This document shows, in pieces, positions 31,144 through 39,766 of a stretch of 64,000 nt of DNA. Made by a program: the position numbers and the translations under genes. The DNA comes from Peribacillus asahii. Its GTDB lineage: Bacteria; Bacillota; Bacilli; Bacillales; DSM-1321. The notes under the pieces were generated by a model. That model saw only the letters and a list, made by a program, of their open reading frames with translations. It made no database searches and was not told where the DNA came from. The number at the start of each line of letters is the position of its first letter. Within the stretch, counting starts at the first letter, position 1. Location of the stretch: positions 226,001-290,000 of the forward strand of contig NZ_QWVS01000013.1 of the NCBI RefSeq assembly GCF_003570725.1. The letters run 5' to 3'.

Positions 31144-31150
31144 GCACTAT

Positions 31151-31792
31151 CTATTCATTAAGTTGAAATTTTAGTAAAAGTTCAATTTCAGTTTTTCCTC
31201 GTTTTAAGGATTTTGCAATTTCTTCAACTGATAAACCTTGTTCTAAAAGCACAAGTGCCTGTTCATGAAGAGATGGTTCTAGCTGGCGAGATTGTCCATT
31301 TAACGACGTTTGTAACGTATCAGAAAAGCTTGGATGCACACTTTCGTTCCGCTTATCCATCTCTTTCTCTTTCGATTCAGCTGATAGCTCTAAGCGGTCA
31401 TTCTTATGAATCGGCAAATCAAATTCTCTATCTTCTTGTGTAAGTGATGGATTTGTATAAGCAGCTACTGCTTTATGCTTTATCGTATGTACCGCTTCCT
31501 CCTCAGACTTTTCAATGACAACGGCGGGTGCCGGATGGGGCAACTCTGTTTGTTGTTCTTTGTTTCCTTTAACTCCTGTCAATCCCTTTTGCATAAGCTT
31601 TTCTAGCAAAGCTTCGTTTTCTTCTTTCATTTCTATAATATAGCCTGTCATTAACTCTTCCATTTCTGCAATAACAGCCTTTTGATTTTTTTCCGCTTGA
31701 TGAAAACGATTTTGACGTACAAATAAAACAATAATGGCAAATATCGAAAAAATATTCAAAAGAAAGAGTATAAACATGAATAGTACTGACAT
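31151..31792 (-). CDS. swrB: SwrB-like (YlxL) membrane protein at the end of fla/che
   Basis: A 213-residue protein with one N-terminal membrane helix (about residues 4-26, FMFILFLLNIFSIFAIIVLF), a charged, probably disordered middle, and a C-terminal segment resembling a helix-turn-helix (ALVLLEQGLSVEEIAKSLK). SwrB in B. subtilis sits between sigD and rpsB and promotes assembly of the flagellar export apparatus through FliP/FliF. The assignment is mainly positional plus the shared architecture. Confidence 0.78.
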   Translation of the reverse strand: MSVLFMFILFLLNIFSIFAIIVLFVRQNRFHQAEKNQKAVIAEMEELMTGYIIEMKEENEALLEKLMQKGLTGVKGNKEQQTELPHPAPAVVIEKSEEEAVHTIKHKAVAAYTNPSLTQEDREFDLPIHKNDRLELSAESKEKEMDKRNESVHPSFSDTLQTSLNGQSRQLEPSLHEQALVLLEQGLSVEEIAKSLKRGKTEIELLLKFQLNE

Positions 31793-31903
31793 AGAATCCC
31801 TCTTAACTAGAATTGTCCATCGCTTTTCCTGGGTAAGGATAAGACTGACTTTGTCCGGTAGTTTTTCTCTTTTTCTTTTTATTTTGCTTTAAAAACGGTT
31901 CTA

Positions 31904-32674
31904 TTACTCGTACTTTACACCTTGCATCACATTGCGCAATTTATAAATGGACCTCGAATGAATTTGTGAAATTCTTGAGGTGGATAACCCCATTACTTGA
32001 CCGATTTCGGTTAAAGTGAGTTCTTCTTTATAAAAAAGTTGTAGAACAAGCTGCTCCTTCGCATTTAACGTTTCAATCATCTTAGATAATTCTACATACG
32101 ATTCTTCTTGTAACAAATAATCTTCAGGAAGCCTTGCATGCTCATCTTTTATATGAAAGCTAGCACTTTCTTTTTCTTCTTGATCTTGTGGGTGCTCATC
32201 TATAGACAATACATTAGCAAAGAAATTTTCATTTAATGCGGCATATACATCATCTTCTGAAATATTCAGCTCTGCAGCAACTTCTGCTGGCGTAACATCC
32301 CTCATTAGCTTTTGCTCTAGTTTTTCAATAGTCGCTTCAATTTTTTTTGATTTTTCCCTTGCACTACGCGGCAGCCAATCTTCCTTTCTTAAACCATCAA
32401 GAATAGCCCCTCGAACGCGAAAAGAAGCATATGTATCAAATTTAAAGTCTCGCTCTGGGTCGAAACGTTCTAACGCATCAAACAACCCCATCATCCCTAA
32501 ACTTCTTATATCATCACGACTAACATTTTTTGGTAGATTAACAGAGATGCGCTGCACATGATAAGAAACAAGCGGAAGATACTTTTCCACTAATGTATTT
32601 CCCGCTTGTGGATCGCGACAGTCAATCCAATTTTTCCAACATAACTGCTCTTCTCCGATAGTCAGCTGAGACAT
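31904..32674 (-). CDS. sigD: RNA polymerase sigma factor SigD (flagellar, FliA type)
   Basis: Directs transcription of late flagellar, chemotaxis and autolysin genes. The 256-residue sigma-28-type protein has region 2 (LVSYHVQRI, DDIRSLGMMGLFDALERFDP, FDTYASFRVRGAILDGLR), region 3 and region 4 with the HTH (EIGQVMGLSTSRISQIHSR). It is normally held by the anti-sigma FlgM, not in this window. Its place near the far end of the operon matches B. subtilis, where that position limits the fraction of motile cells. Confidence 0.97.
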   Translation of the reverse strand: MSQLTIGEEQLCWKNWIDCRDPQAGNTLVEKYLPLVSYHVQRISVNLPKNVSRDDIRSLGMMGLFDALERFDPERDFKFDTYASFRVRGAILDGLRKEDWLPRSAREKSKKIEATIEKLEQKLMRDVTPAEVAAELNISEDDVYAALNENFFANVLSIDEHPQDQEEKESASFHIKDEHARLPEDYLLQEESYVELSKMIETLNAKEQLVLQLFYKEELTLTEIGQVMGLSTSRISQIHSRSIYKLRNVMQGVKYE

Positions 32675-32781
32675 GGGATTCCTCCTAACATTTTTTAATA
32701 TAAGGCCAGAGAAAGTTACTTTTTGAAGCTTTTTTCAACTAGCCCTTTACCTAATCCAATGAAAAGTGATTTAATCTATCA

Positions 32782-33285
32782 TTATATATTTCTCGTACCT
32801 TTATTAACGGTGCGAATATTAAGCAAACAAGTCTTAGGATTAAATTCAATCGTTCGCCCGCTATTTCCCCCGACATCTTCCGCTATAATTGGAATATTTA
32901 AATTAGCTAATCCCTTTCGAACAGCCTCTACATTTCTGGGCCCGATTCGCATCATATCTCCACCGGAGAAGAATTGAAACATTTGTGCACCGCCAGCCAT
33001 TTTTGCTTTTAGTACCGACGCTCTCGCACCCTTTATTACAAGTCGATTAACTAACTCTTTAATCGCTGTGTCAGCGAACTTAGCCGTATTGATGCTGCCA
33101 GATTTAGCAAGAGATGAATCCGGCAGCATCACATGGGCTAATCCAGCTAGTTCTTTCTTTTCATCATAAACAATAACGCCCACACATGAACCTAAACCTG
33201 ATGTTCGTATCAATGATGGAGATTTAACAATATTCATATCCGCTATTCCAACTTTCACAATATGGGGATCTCTCAACTCAACCAT
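32782..33285 (-). CDS. cheD: Chemoreceptor glutamine deamidase CheD
   Basis: Deamidates receptor glutamines and in Bacillus also enhances CheC. The 167-residue protein retains the catalytic set: T28, C34 in GLGSCVGV and H51 in GLAHVMLP. The ATG overlaps the end of cheC by 8 bases and has a GGGGTGG site in the cheC tail, so the two are coupled. Confidence 0.95.
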   Translation of the reverse strand: MVELRDPHIVKVGIADMNIVKSPSLIRTSGLGSCVGVIVYDEKKELAGLAHVMLPDSSLAKSGSINTAKFADTAIKELVNRLVIKGARASVLKAKMAGGAQMFQFFSGGDMMRIGPRNVEAVRKGLANLNIPIIAEDVGGNSGRTIEFNPKTCLLNIRTVNKGTRNI

Positions 33286-33919
33286 CTGTCGCCACCCCTA
33301 ATGAGTTAAAAATAACTTCAAAAGAATCTGGATCAGGTAATAAAAAGAAATGTCCATTCATCGCACCTGATCCATCCCCTTCCTTCTCAAGAACCGTATC
33401 AATCACAATTGCATAATCACTTACTTGTGAGAGCTCCAATAAACCAAAGCTAATCGTTGCACCAACCATGTCAATTGTAAGCGATGGTACAGACGGATAG
33501 AGATATAGATTAGTAAAGTCAGACAGCGAAGATAAATAAGAACCGGATAAAATATTTCCTAACTCCTGCAAACAAGACAAGGACATTTCTGAATGGGGGG
33601 ACTCTGATTCAAAGATGAATGAATCATTCCCAATCATCTGTTGAATAAAATAAGTAGCAGCTGGCAGCGATAGAATAAAGAACATGCTTCCAGTCACATC
33701 CCCCTCAAGCCTTAAAAATACGCTCGCAACTACATTTTCCGGACCGCCTGCCAATTCCATCATTTGATCGAAAGAAACAATCCGTACATTAGGAACGCTC
33801 ATCTCAATTTTTTGATTCAAGATTCCAGAAAGGGCGGTTGCTGCATGAGCTGCTCCAATATTCCCAATCTCTTTCAATACATCGAGATGCAAACTATTGA
33901 TTTTCTCAATAAAAGACAT
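33278..33919 (-). CDS. cheC: CheY-P phosphatase CheC
   Basis: Dephosphorylates CheY-P and interacts with CheD for adaptation. The 213-residue protein carries two phosphatase motifs: D13-E17-N20 with P43 (LKEIGNIGAAHA), and a second with E119 and N122 (LQELGNILSGS). Both look intact. It lies between cheW and cheD. Confidence 0.95.
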   Translation of the reverse strand: MSFIEKINSLHLDVLKEIGNIGAAHAATALSGILNQKIEMSVPNVRIVSFDQMMELAGGPENVVASVFLRLEGDVTGSMFFILSLPAATYFIQQMIGNDSFIFESESPHSEMSLSCLQELGNILSGSYLSSLSDFTNLYLYPSVPSLTIDMVGATISFGLLELSQVSDYAIVIDTVLEKEGDGSGAMNGHFFLLPDPDSFEVIFNSLGVATDG

Positions 33920-33922
33920 AAT

Positions 33923-34396
33923 TTACCCTTCTTTTCTCATAGATTCTTGAAGGGCATCTAATGAAAGAGTCTTCTCTAGGTTCACCAAAATTAATAACCG
34001 TTTATCAATTTTAGCAACACCGCTAATATACTCATCTATACGATGACCAACCACTTCAGGCTGAGGTTCAATACTAGCGACAGGAATATCCATTACATCA
34101 TTAGCTGAATCCACGATTAATCCCACTTCCATCCCCTCAATCACAACAATGATAATTCTTGTAGATTCGTTATAAACAACTTCATCAAAGCCAAAACGAA
34201 TTCTTAAATCAATGATTGGCGTAATCACACCTCGTAAATTAATGACACCTTTAATAAATGGCAATGTTTTAGGTACTCTCGTAATATGTAGAAGCTTTTC
34301 AATCCCTCTTACACGCTCAACTGGCAAGGCATATTCTTTGTCTTTAATTTGGAATACAATAATCTTCATCTCTTGCTCCGTGGACACTGCTGTCAT
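33923..34396 (-). CDS. cheW: Chemotaxis coupling protein CheW
   Basis: A 157-residue CheW-domain protein that links receptors to CheA in the signalling array. Features include IIVFQIKDKEYALPVERV, INLRGVITPIIDLR and the RIIIV strand. A gap of about 160 bases separates it from cheA, longer than most in the operon; I see no convincing promoter or terminator there. Confidence 0.95.
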   Translation of the reverse strand: MTAVSTEQEMKIIVFQIKDKEYALPVERVRGIEKLLHITRVPKTLPFIKGVINLRGVITPIIDLRIRFGFDEVVYNESTRIIIVVIEGMEVGLIVDSANDVMDIPVASIEPQPEVVGHRIDEYISGVAKIDKRLLILVNLEKTLSLDALQESMRKEG

Positions 34397-34558
34397 GCTC
34401 TTCTCCTCCTTTTCTTCTAAACTTATGTATTTTTGAACAAAACTCCATCGCAGAAAATAAAGTTCAACTAATTGGACCTTTCCGAACAGGCGTCCCTATC
34501 TTCTTTGTTTCCTCATACAGCTTGAGTTGAGGGCTTACTGCTCGTTTTCTTTTAGGCA

Positions 34559-36607
34559 TTAATTAATAAGCGCATTACAATCAATAATTAACGCAACTTG
34601 TCCATCCCCTAAAATCGTTGCTCCAGAAATCGCAAAAGCTGTACTTAAATAATCTCCTAACGATTTTAAGACAACCTCAAGTTGGCCAATGAACGAATCC
34701 ACGACTAAACCAGCCATCTTATCGCCTTTTCTAACAATAACAACTGATAAGAACTCATCCTCTTTACCGAACTCAGGTACTTCAAAAATATCCTTCAAGA
34801 ATAAAAGTGGAAGAATTTTCCCTCTAAAATCAATAACTTGCTGATTGTGCGCATTCATAATATCTTCTTTTTTAATAATAGCTGTCTCTATAATAGAAGA
34901 AAGTGGGATCGCATACTTTTCTTTTTGAATCTCAACAAGCATGACTGAAATAATGGAAAGTGTGAGCGGAAGCTGAATTAAAAAAACAGAACCGGCCCCT
35001 TCTTTAGAATCAATCGTCACACTTCCACCAAGAGACTCAATCGTATTTTTCACTACATCTAAACCAACACCGCGTCCAGATACATCAGAAATTTTTTCAG
35101 CAGTGGAGAAACCTGAAGCTAAAATTAACTCATACACTTGCTTATCTGTGAGAGTGGCTACCGCTTCTTCCGAAAGAATTCCGTTTGCAATAGCTTTATT
35201 CAATACACGCTCTCTATTAATTCCTGCTCCATCATCTTCAATTTCAATAAAAACATGATTTCCACTATGGTACGCTTTTAGAAGAATCTTCCCTTCCTCC
35301 GGCTTCCCATTTGCTAAACGCACTTCAGGTCTTTCAATTCCATGGTCCATCGCATTTCTCAATAAATGTACGAGCGGATCGCCAATTTCATCAATGACCG
35401 TACGATCCAACTCTGTTTCGGCACCAACAATCTGTAAATCTACTTTTTTATTTAAATCACGTGCTAACTGACGAACCATTTTCGGAAAACGGTTAAAGAC
35501 CGTTTCAACCGGGACCATTCGCATATTTAACACAATAGTTTGTAAGTCACTTGTCACACGTGACATTCTTTCTACAGTTTCATGAAGCTCTTGATTATCC
35601 AAATCACGTGAGATTTGGTCTAATCTGCCTCGGTCAATAACTAATTCTTCAAATAAATTCATTAAAATATCTAAACGTTCAATATTTACCCGAATCGTTT
35701 TACTTGAATTGGATTTAACAGGCGCTTGCTTTTTCTCTTCTTTTTTTGTTTGTTCTGTTGCAACTGTTGTCACAACTGGCGCCTCTTGACTAGCTGTTAC
35801 AACTGGCTCTTGTTCCTCTACAGGAACCGGTATTCGCAAATGCTCGAGATCAATCGTATGTACTTGAACCTTATCTACTTCAGAAACTTTCATTACTTTC
35901 TTCTGAACATCCTCAACAGATTCCTTCGTTACCATTGTGACAGAAAAACTGTGATCAAATTGTTCTTCCTCTAGCTGTTCAACCGGTGGATTTGATTTAA
36001 TAACCTCACCGATTTTCTCTAATACTTCAAACACCATAAACACGCGCGCTGCTTTTAATAAACAATCTTCTCGTAAACTAATCTTTAGTTCATAGCTATT
36101 AAAGCCTTGATCCTGAGACTGTTGTAAAACCGTTATTTCAAATTCATCGTATTCACTATTTACAATTTTCGGCTCAAGTATAGCACTTGCTGCTGAAACT
36201 TCATTAGCTGCTGTCGGAATAAGAGATTCACCTTTTTCGATAAGAAGTAGTTTTTCCACAACGTCCTTCACATCTCGCTTTCCTTCGCCACCTTCTGCAA
36301 TGGAATAGACCATCGCTTCTAAATCATCAACGGCTAGAAATAACGTATCAAACGTTTCAGGCTGTAATGTAATCTGCTCATTACGAATAGCATCTAACAC
36401 ATTTTCCATCTTATGTGTCAAATTAGCTAAGTCTTCATATCCCATTGTCGCAGACATCCCTTTTAATGTATGAGCTGCACGGAAAATATCATTTACAATG
36501 GATAAATCATCTGGATTCTTTTCAAGCTCTAATAACTGCTCACTACACATTTGAAGATGTTCTTTACTTTCCTCAATAAATACTTCTAAATACTGATTCA
36601 TATCCAT
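34559..36607 (-). CDS. cheA: Chemotaxis histidine kinase CheA
   Basis: Autophosphorylates and passes phosphate to CheY and CheB. The 682-residue protein has the P1 domain with the phosphorylated histidine (H46 in AAHTLKGMSA), a P2 response-regulator-docking region, the P3 dimerisation helices, and the P4 ATPase domain (LLRNAMDHGIE, DDGAGIN, GRGVGLDVV). The C-terminal P5 CheW-like domain follows. The ATG at 36607 gives MDMNQYLEVFIEESKEHL after an AGGAGG site; an in-frame start at 36634 would place that site inside the gene. Confidence 0.97.
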   Translation of the reverse strand: MDMNQYLEVFIEESKEHLQMCSEQLLELEKNPDDLSIVNDIFRAAHTLKGMSATMGYEDLANLTHKMENVLDAIRNEQITLQPETFDTLFLAVDDLEAMVYSIAEGGEGKRDVKDVVEKLLLIEKGESLIPTAANEVSAASAILEPKIVNSEYDEFEITVLQQSQDQGFNSYELKISLREDCLLKAARVFMVFEVLEKIGEVIKSNPPVEQLEEEQFDHSFSVTMVTKESVEDVQKKVMKVSEVDKVQVHTIDLEHLRIPVPVEEQEPVVTASQEAPVVTTVATEQTKKEEKKQAPVKSNSSKTIRVNIERLDILMNLFEELVIDRGRLDQISRDLDNQELHETVERMSRVTSDLQTIVLNMRMVPVETVFNRFPKMVRQLARDLNKKVDLQIVGAETELDRTVIDEIGDPLVHLLRNAMDHGIERPEVRLANGKPEEGKILLKAYHSGNHVFIEIEDDGAGINRERVLNKAIANGILSEEAVATLTDKQVYELILASGFSTAEKISDVSGRGVGLDVVKNTIESLGGSVTIDSKEGAGSVFLIQLPLTLSIISVMLVEIQKEKYAIPLSSIIETAIIKKEDIMNAHNQQVIDFRGKILPLLFLKDIFEVPEFGKEDEFLSVVIVRKGDKMAGLVVDSFIGQLEVVLKSLGDYLSTAFAISGATILGDGQVALIIDCNALIN

Positions 36608-36621
36608 AAACCCTGCACCTC

Positions 36622-37728
36622 CTAAGACTCGCAATACTTTACAATTGTTTTGGCGATATTCTCTACATTCTCTACATTGTCTATTAAATGAGTGGCTATA
36701 GCTGCCTTTGGCATACCGAATACAATAGATGTTTCTTGGGACTCTGCAATAGCTTTCACTTGCCCTTTTTTCTTCAATTCAGTTAAACCATTTGCCCCAT
36801 CACTTCCCATACCGGTCATAATGACAGCTGTTTTCGTAAAATCTATTAACTCACTCGCCACTGACTCAAACATAACATCTACAGAAGGACGATGACCGTT
36901 ACGAGGTTCAGATTGTTCCAATACAATCGCTAAACCCGTACCAATCTTTCGCACTTTCAAATGGAACCCGCCAGGAGCAATATACGCGGTTCCTTTTTGA
37001 ATCAGCTCACCATCTTCCGCTTCTTTCACATGAATATGACAAAGTGAATCTAAACGTTCTGCTAATGATTTCGTGAACCCCGGCGGCATATGCTGAACAA
37101 CTAAAATCGGTGCATTAATGGACTGTGGAAGATTAGTCAATACGGTTTGTAACGCTCTCGGTCCTCCAGTAGAAGTACCAATCAAAACAATTTTCTTACT
37201 TCTATAGACCCTATCTCTTATAGCATAACTTGAAACGACAGATACTTCTGATTCTATTTTACTATATTTCTTACATCCAGATAGATTTCTTTGTATTTCT
37301 CCTGCATTTTTTTGTAATTTGTGAACATTTGCCCGGCTCGCAGCAACTACTTTATCTATGATTTCCTGCTTTACCTTATATAAATCTAGTGAGATTGCCC
37401 CTGATGGCTTAGCGATAAAATCAAACGCTCCATTTTGCATGGCTATAAGTGTATTTTCCGCTCCCTCTTTCGTTGTACTCGACAACATGACAACAGGCGT
37501 TGGACAATCCTTCATAATTTCCCCTAAAGCTTCTAGGCCATTCATAATAGGCATTTCTACATCCAACGTTACAACATCAGGTCGTAACGATTGAATTTTA
37601 CTAATAGCCTCCTGTCCATTCCTTGCACTTCCGACTACTTCGAGCCTGCTATCTTCTGTTAAAAACTCCGCAATTAACTTCCGCATGAACGCTGAATCAT
37701 CTACAACCAAAACCTTTATTTTTTTCAT
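36622..37728 (-). CDS. cheB: Chemotaxis methylesterase/deamidase CheB
   Basis: A 368-residue response regulator with a methylesterase output that removes receptor methyl groups for adaptation. The receiver domain has the acidic pair at D10-D11 and the phospho-acceptor D56 (TLDVEMP). The catalytic domain has the serine in GTSTGGPRA, the histidine in VVQHMPPGF and the aspartate in GMGSDGANG. No cheR is in the window. Confidence 0.96.
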   Translation of the reverse strand: MKKIKVLVVDDSAFMRKLIAEFLTEDSRLEVVGSARNGQEAISKIQSLRPDVVTLDVEMPIMNGLEALGEIMKDCPTPVVMLSSTTKEGAENTLIAMQNGAFDFIAKPSGAISLDLYKVKQEIIDKVVAASRANVHKLQKNAGEIQRNLSGCKKYSKIESEVSVVSSYAIRDRVYRSKKIVLIGTSTGGPRALQTVLTNLPQSINAPILVVQHMPPGFTKSLAERLDSLCHIHVKEAEDGELIQKGTAYIAPGGFHLKVRKIGTGLAIVLEQSEPRNGHRPSVDVMFESVASELIDFTKTAVIMTGMGSDGANGLTELKKKGQVKAIAESQETSIVFGMPKAAIATHLIDNVENVENIAKTIVKYCES

Positions 37729-37737
37729 ATCAGCCGC

Positions 37738-38607
37738 CTACCTTCCAAGAAAATATCGCTTCATATTTTGAAGAAAGTTACTTTTGGGCAACGTCCACTC
37801 TTCGTTAAAAGAATGATTGTTATATCTGAGGACAAGATTCATTAAAGCTTTTGAAACATCCGATCCTGAATCGTACTCGATAAAAGGGACTTGCCTTGAT
37901 ACAGCATTTGATACCGTCCGATTCTCTGGGAGACATCCTAACACAATGGCTTCTTTTCGCAAAAACTTTCGCAGTGCATTTTGAATACGCGTAATCGTCT
38001 CCTGTCCCTCTTTTATCGTTAATACACGATTACAAACGAGTAGAAATGGCAGTTCTGGATTAACAGAATGTAAATACTTCATAACGGAGTATGCATCCAT
38101 AACCGCTGTCGGCTCTGGTGTACAAATGACGATTAACTCATCCACACATAGAAGAAACTTAACCGAGTCCTCCGTAATTCCAGCACCCATATCAAACAAA
38201 ATGTAATCATACTGATTCAATAATTCATTAAATTCTTCCATAAACCTTGAAAAATTCACTTCACTAAGTGAAAATAAATTCGTTAAGCCTGTACCGCCTG
38301 TAATAATGGAGATTTGTTCCGGTCCCGCTGTCATAATATCGACGAGTGAAAGGCCTCGATCAAAAAAATCAACAATGCTGTATGTCGAATGTCTGCCAAT
38401 TAAAATATCAATATTCCCCATACCAATGTCCATATCAAACAGAAGAACTCTTTTTCCTTTTTTCGCTAAAGCGATGGCGAAATTTAACGAAAAATTTGAC
38501 TTTCCTACTCCGCCTTTTCCACTAATGACTGCGAGTGTCTTCGCCATAGATTTCTTTCGATAGTCCTCTAATTGCTGACGTAAATTTTCAGCTTGATCTT
38601 TCATCAT
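37738..38607 (-). CDS. flhG: MinD-like ATPase FlhG (YlxH)
   Basis: A P-loop ATPase of the MinD/ParA family that controls flagellar number and pattern, working against FlhF. The protein of about 289 residues has the deviant Walker A SGKGGVGKSN near residue 30 and the LFDMDIGMGNIDI segment. The N-terminal QAENLRQQLEDYRKK helix resembles the FlhF-activating segment of Bacillus FlhG. I chose the ATG at 38607 with GGAG seven bases upstream; it overlaps the end of flhF by about 20 bases. Confidence 0.95.
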   Translation of the reverse strand: MMKDQAENLRQQLEDYRKKSMAKTLAVISGKGGVGKSNFSLNFAIALAKKGKRVLLFDMDIGMGNIDILIGRHSTYSIVDFFDRGLSLVDIMTAGPEQISIITGGTGLTNLFSLSEVNFSRFMEEFNELLNQYDYILFDMGAGITEDSVKFLLCVDELIVICTPEPTAVMDAYSVMKYLHSVNPELPFLLVCNRVLTIKEGQETITRIQNALRKFLRKEAIVLGCLPENRTVSNAVSRQVPFIEYDSGSDVSKALMNLVLRYNNHSFNEEWTLPKSNFLQNMKRYFLGR

Positions 38608-39766
38608 CTTTAACTCCAAATAATAAGTTCAATATATTAACAGGGGTGGCCTTCATCAAATCATCGGGTACATTTTGCCCATTTGTAATATACGCAGGCG
38701 CTAATTGATATTGTTGCATCATATTAATCATTGCTCCATATGTCGCTGTTTCATCCGCTTTCGTAAAAATAATATGTTTCAAAGGGATTGTGGAAAATTG
38801 ACGATAAATATCCTCCATATCTCTTTGCTTAGACGTCAAACTGAGCACAAGATACGTTTCCATCTCCTCTGTAAAATCAATAATGTCCCCTAAGTCCTTT
38901 ACGTATTGAGCATTTCGAAAATTCCTTCCTGCCGTATCAATAAATACTAAATCATAGTGTGCAAAACGCTCAGCTGCTCGTTTAAAATCGTCTAAATTAT
39001 AAGCCACCTCTATCGGCACATTTAAAATTTTTGCATAAGTTTTCAATTGATCAATCGCCGCAATTCGGTATGTGTCCGTCGTAATAAAGGCTACCTTCTT
39101 ACGCTCCTTTAATACTGTTTGAGCGGCAACTTTAGCAAGTGTTGTCGTCTTACCTACTCCAGTTGGTCCGACAACATTAATATATTTCTTTTGAAAAGCC
39201 AGATCTTCTTTGGAAATCCATTCAATTTGCTCAGCCAAAGCGGATTTTAGCCAATCCTGCACTTCTTCTTGGGTGACCTCATGTTTCGCCATACGCCACT
39301 TCGCAACTAAAACATCCATTACTTCCGTACGAATCGATGCAGCAATTTCTTGCTTCACTAAAACAGCATGAGCCGGCGCTAACAATTCTGGATAGTGAAT
39401 ATCCTCCGTTCCTGTAGCACGTAATCCCGTAATCATTCCTTTTAAATCAGCAATTTCTTTTAACAAATCAGAGTTCGGTGTTTCCAGGTCTTTCTTTATA
39501 GATTCACTTGAAACTGGCTTCGGCAATTGTTCAAGTACAGATGACGGCTTTACTTTCCTTGGTTCTTGCTTAACAACCGTCTGATTGGATTCTGCTGTTG
39601 AATCGATAGCCGCTACAACTTCAATACGCCGTTTTTTAAACAAGCCTAAAAATCCACCAATATATATCGGTTTCGAGCTTAAAATAACCGCATCTGCGCC
39701 TAATTCTTCACGAACAAATTTCATCGCTTCCGTCATCGACTCTGCTGTATACTTCTTTACCTTCAC
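38588..39766 (-). CDS. flhF: Flagellar SRP-like GTPase FlhF
   Basis: An SRP-family GTPase that positions flagella at the membrane. The 392-residue protein has the B domain, the N helix region, and the G domain with [36 protein letters not shown] and FTKADE. The GTG start overlaps the flhA stop (GTGA), so translation is coupled. Order and partner match B. subtilis flhA-flhF-flhG. Confidence 0.96.
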   Translation of the reverse strand: MKVKKYTAESMTEAMKFVREELGADAVILSSKPIYIGGFLGLFKKRRIEVVAAIDSTAESNQTVVKQEPRKVKPSSVLEQLPKPVSSESIKKDLETPNSDLLKEIADLKGMITGLRATGTEDIHYPELLAPAHAVLVKQEIAASIRTEVMDVLVAKWRMAKHEVTQEEVQDWLKSALAEQIEWISKEDLAFQKKYINVVGPTGVGKTTTLAKVAAQTVLKERKKVAFITTDTYRIAAIDQLKTYAKILNVPIEVAYNLDDFKRAAERFAHYDLVFIDTAGRNFRNAQYVKDLGDIIDFTEEMETYLVLSLTSKQRDMEDIYRQFSTIPLKHIIFTKADETATYGAMINMMQQYQLAPAYITNGQNVPDDLMKATPVNILNLLFGVKDDERSS

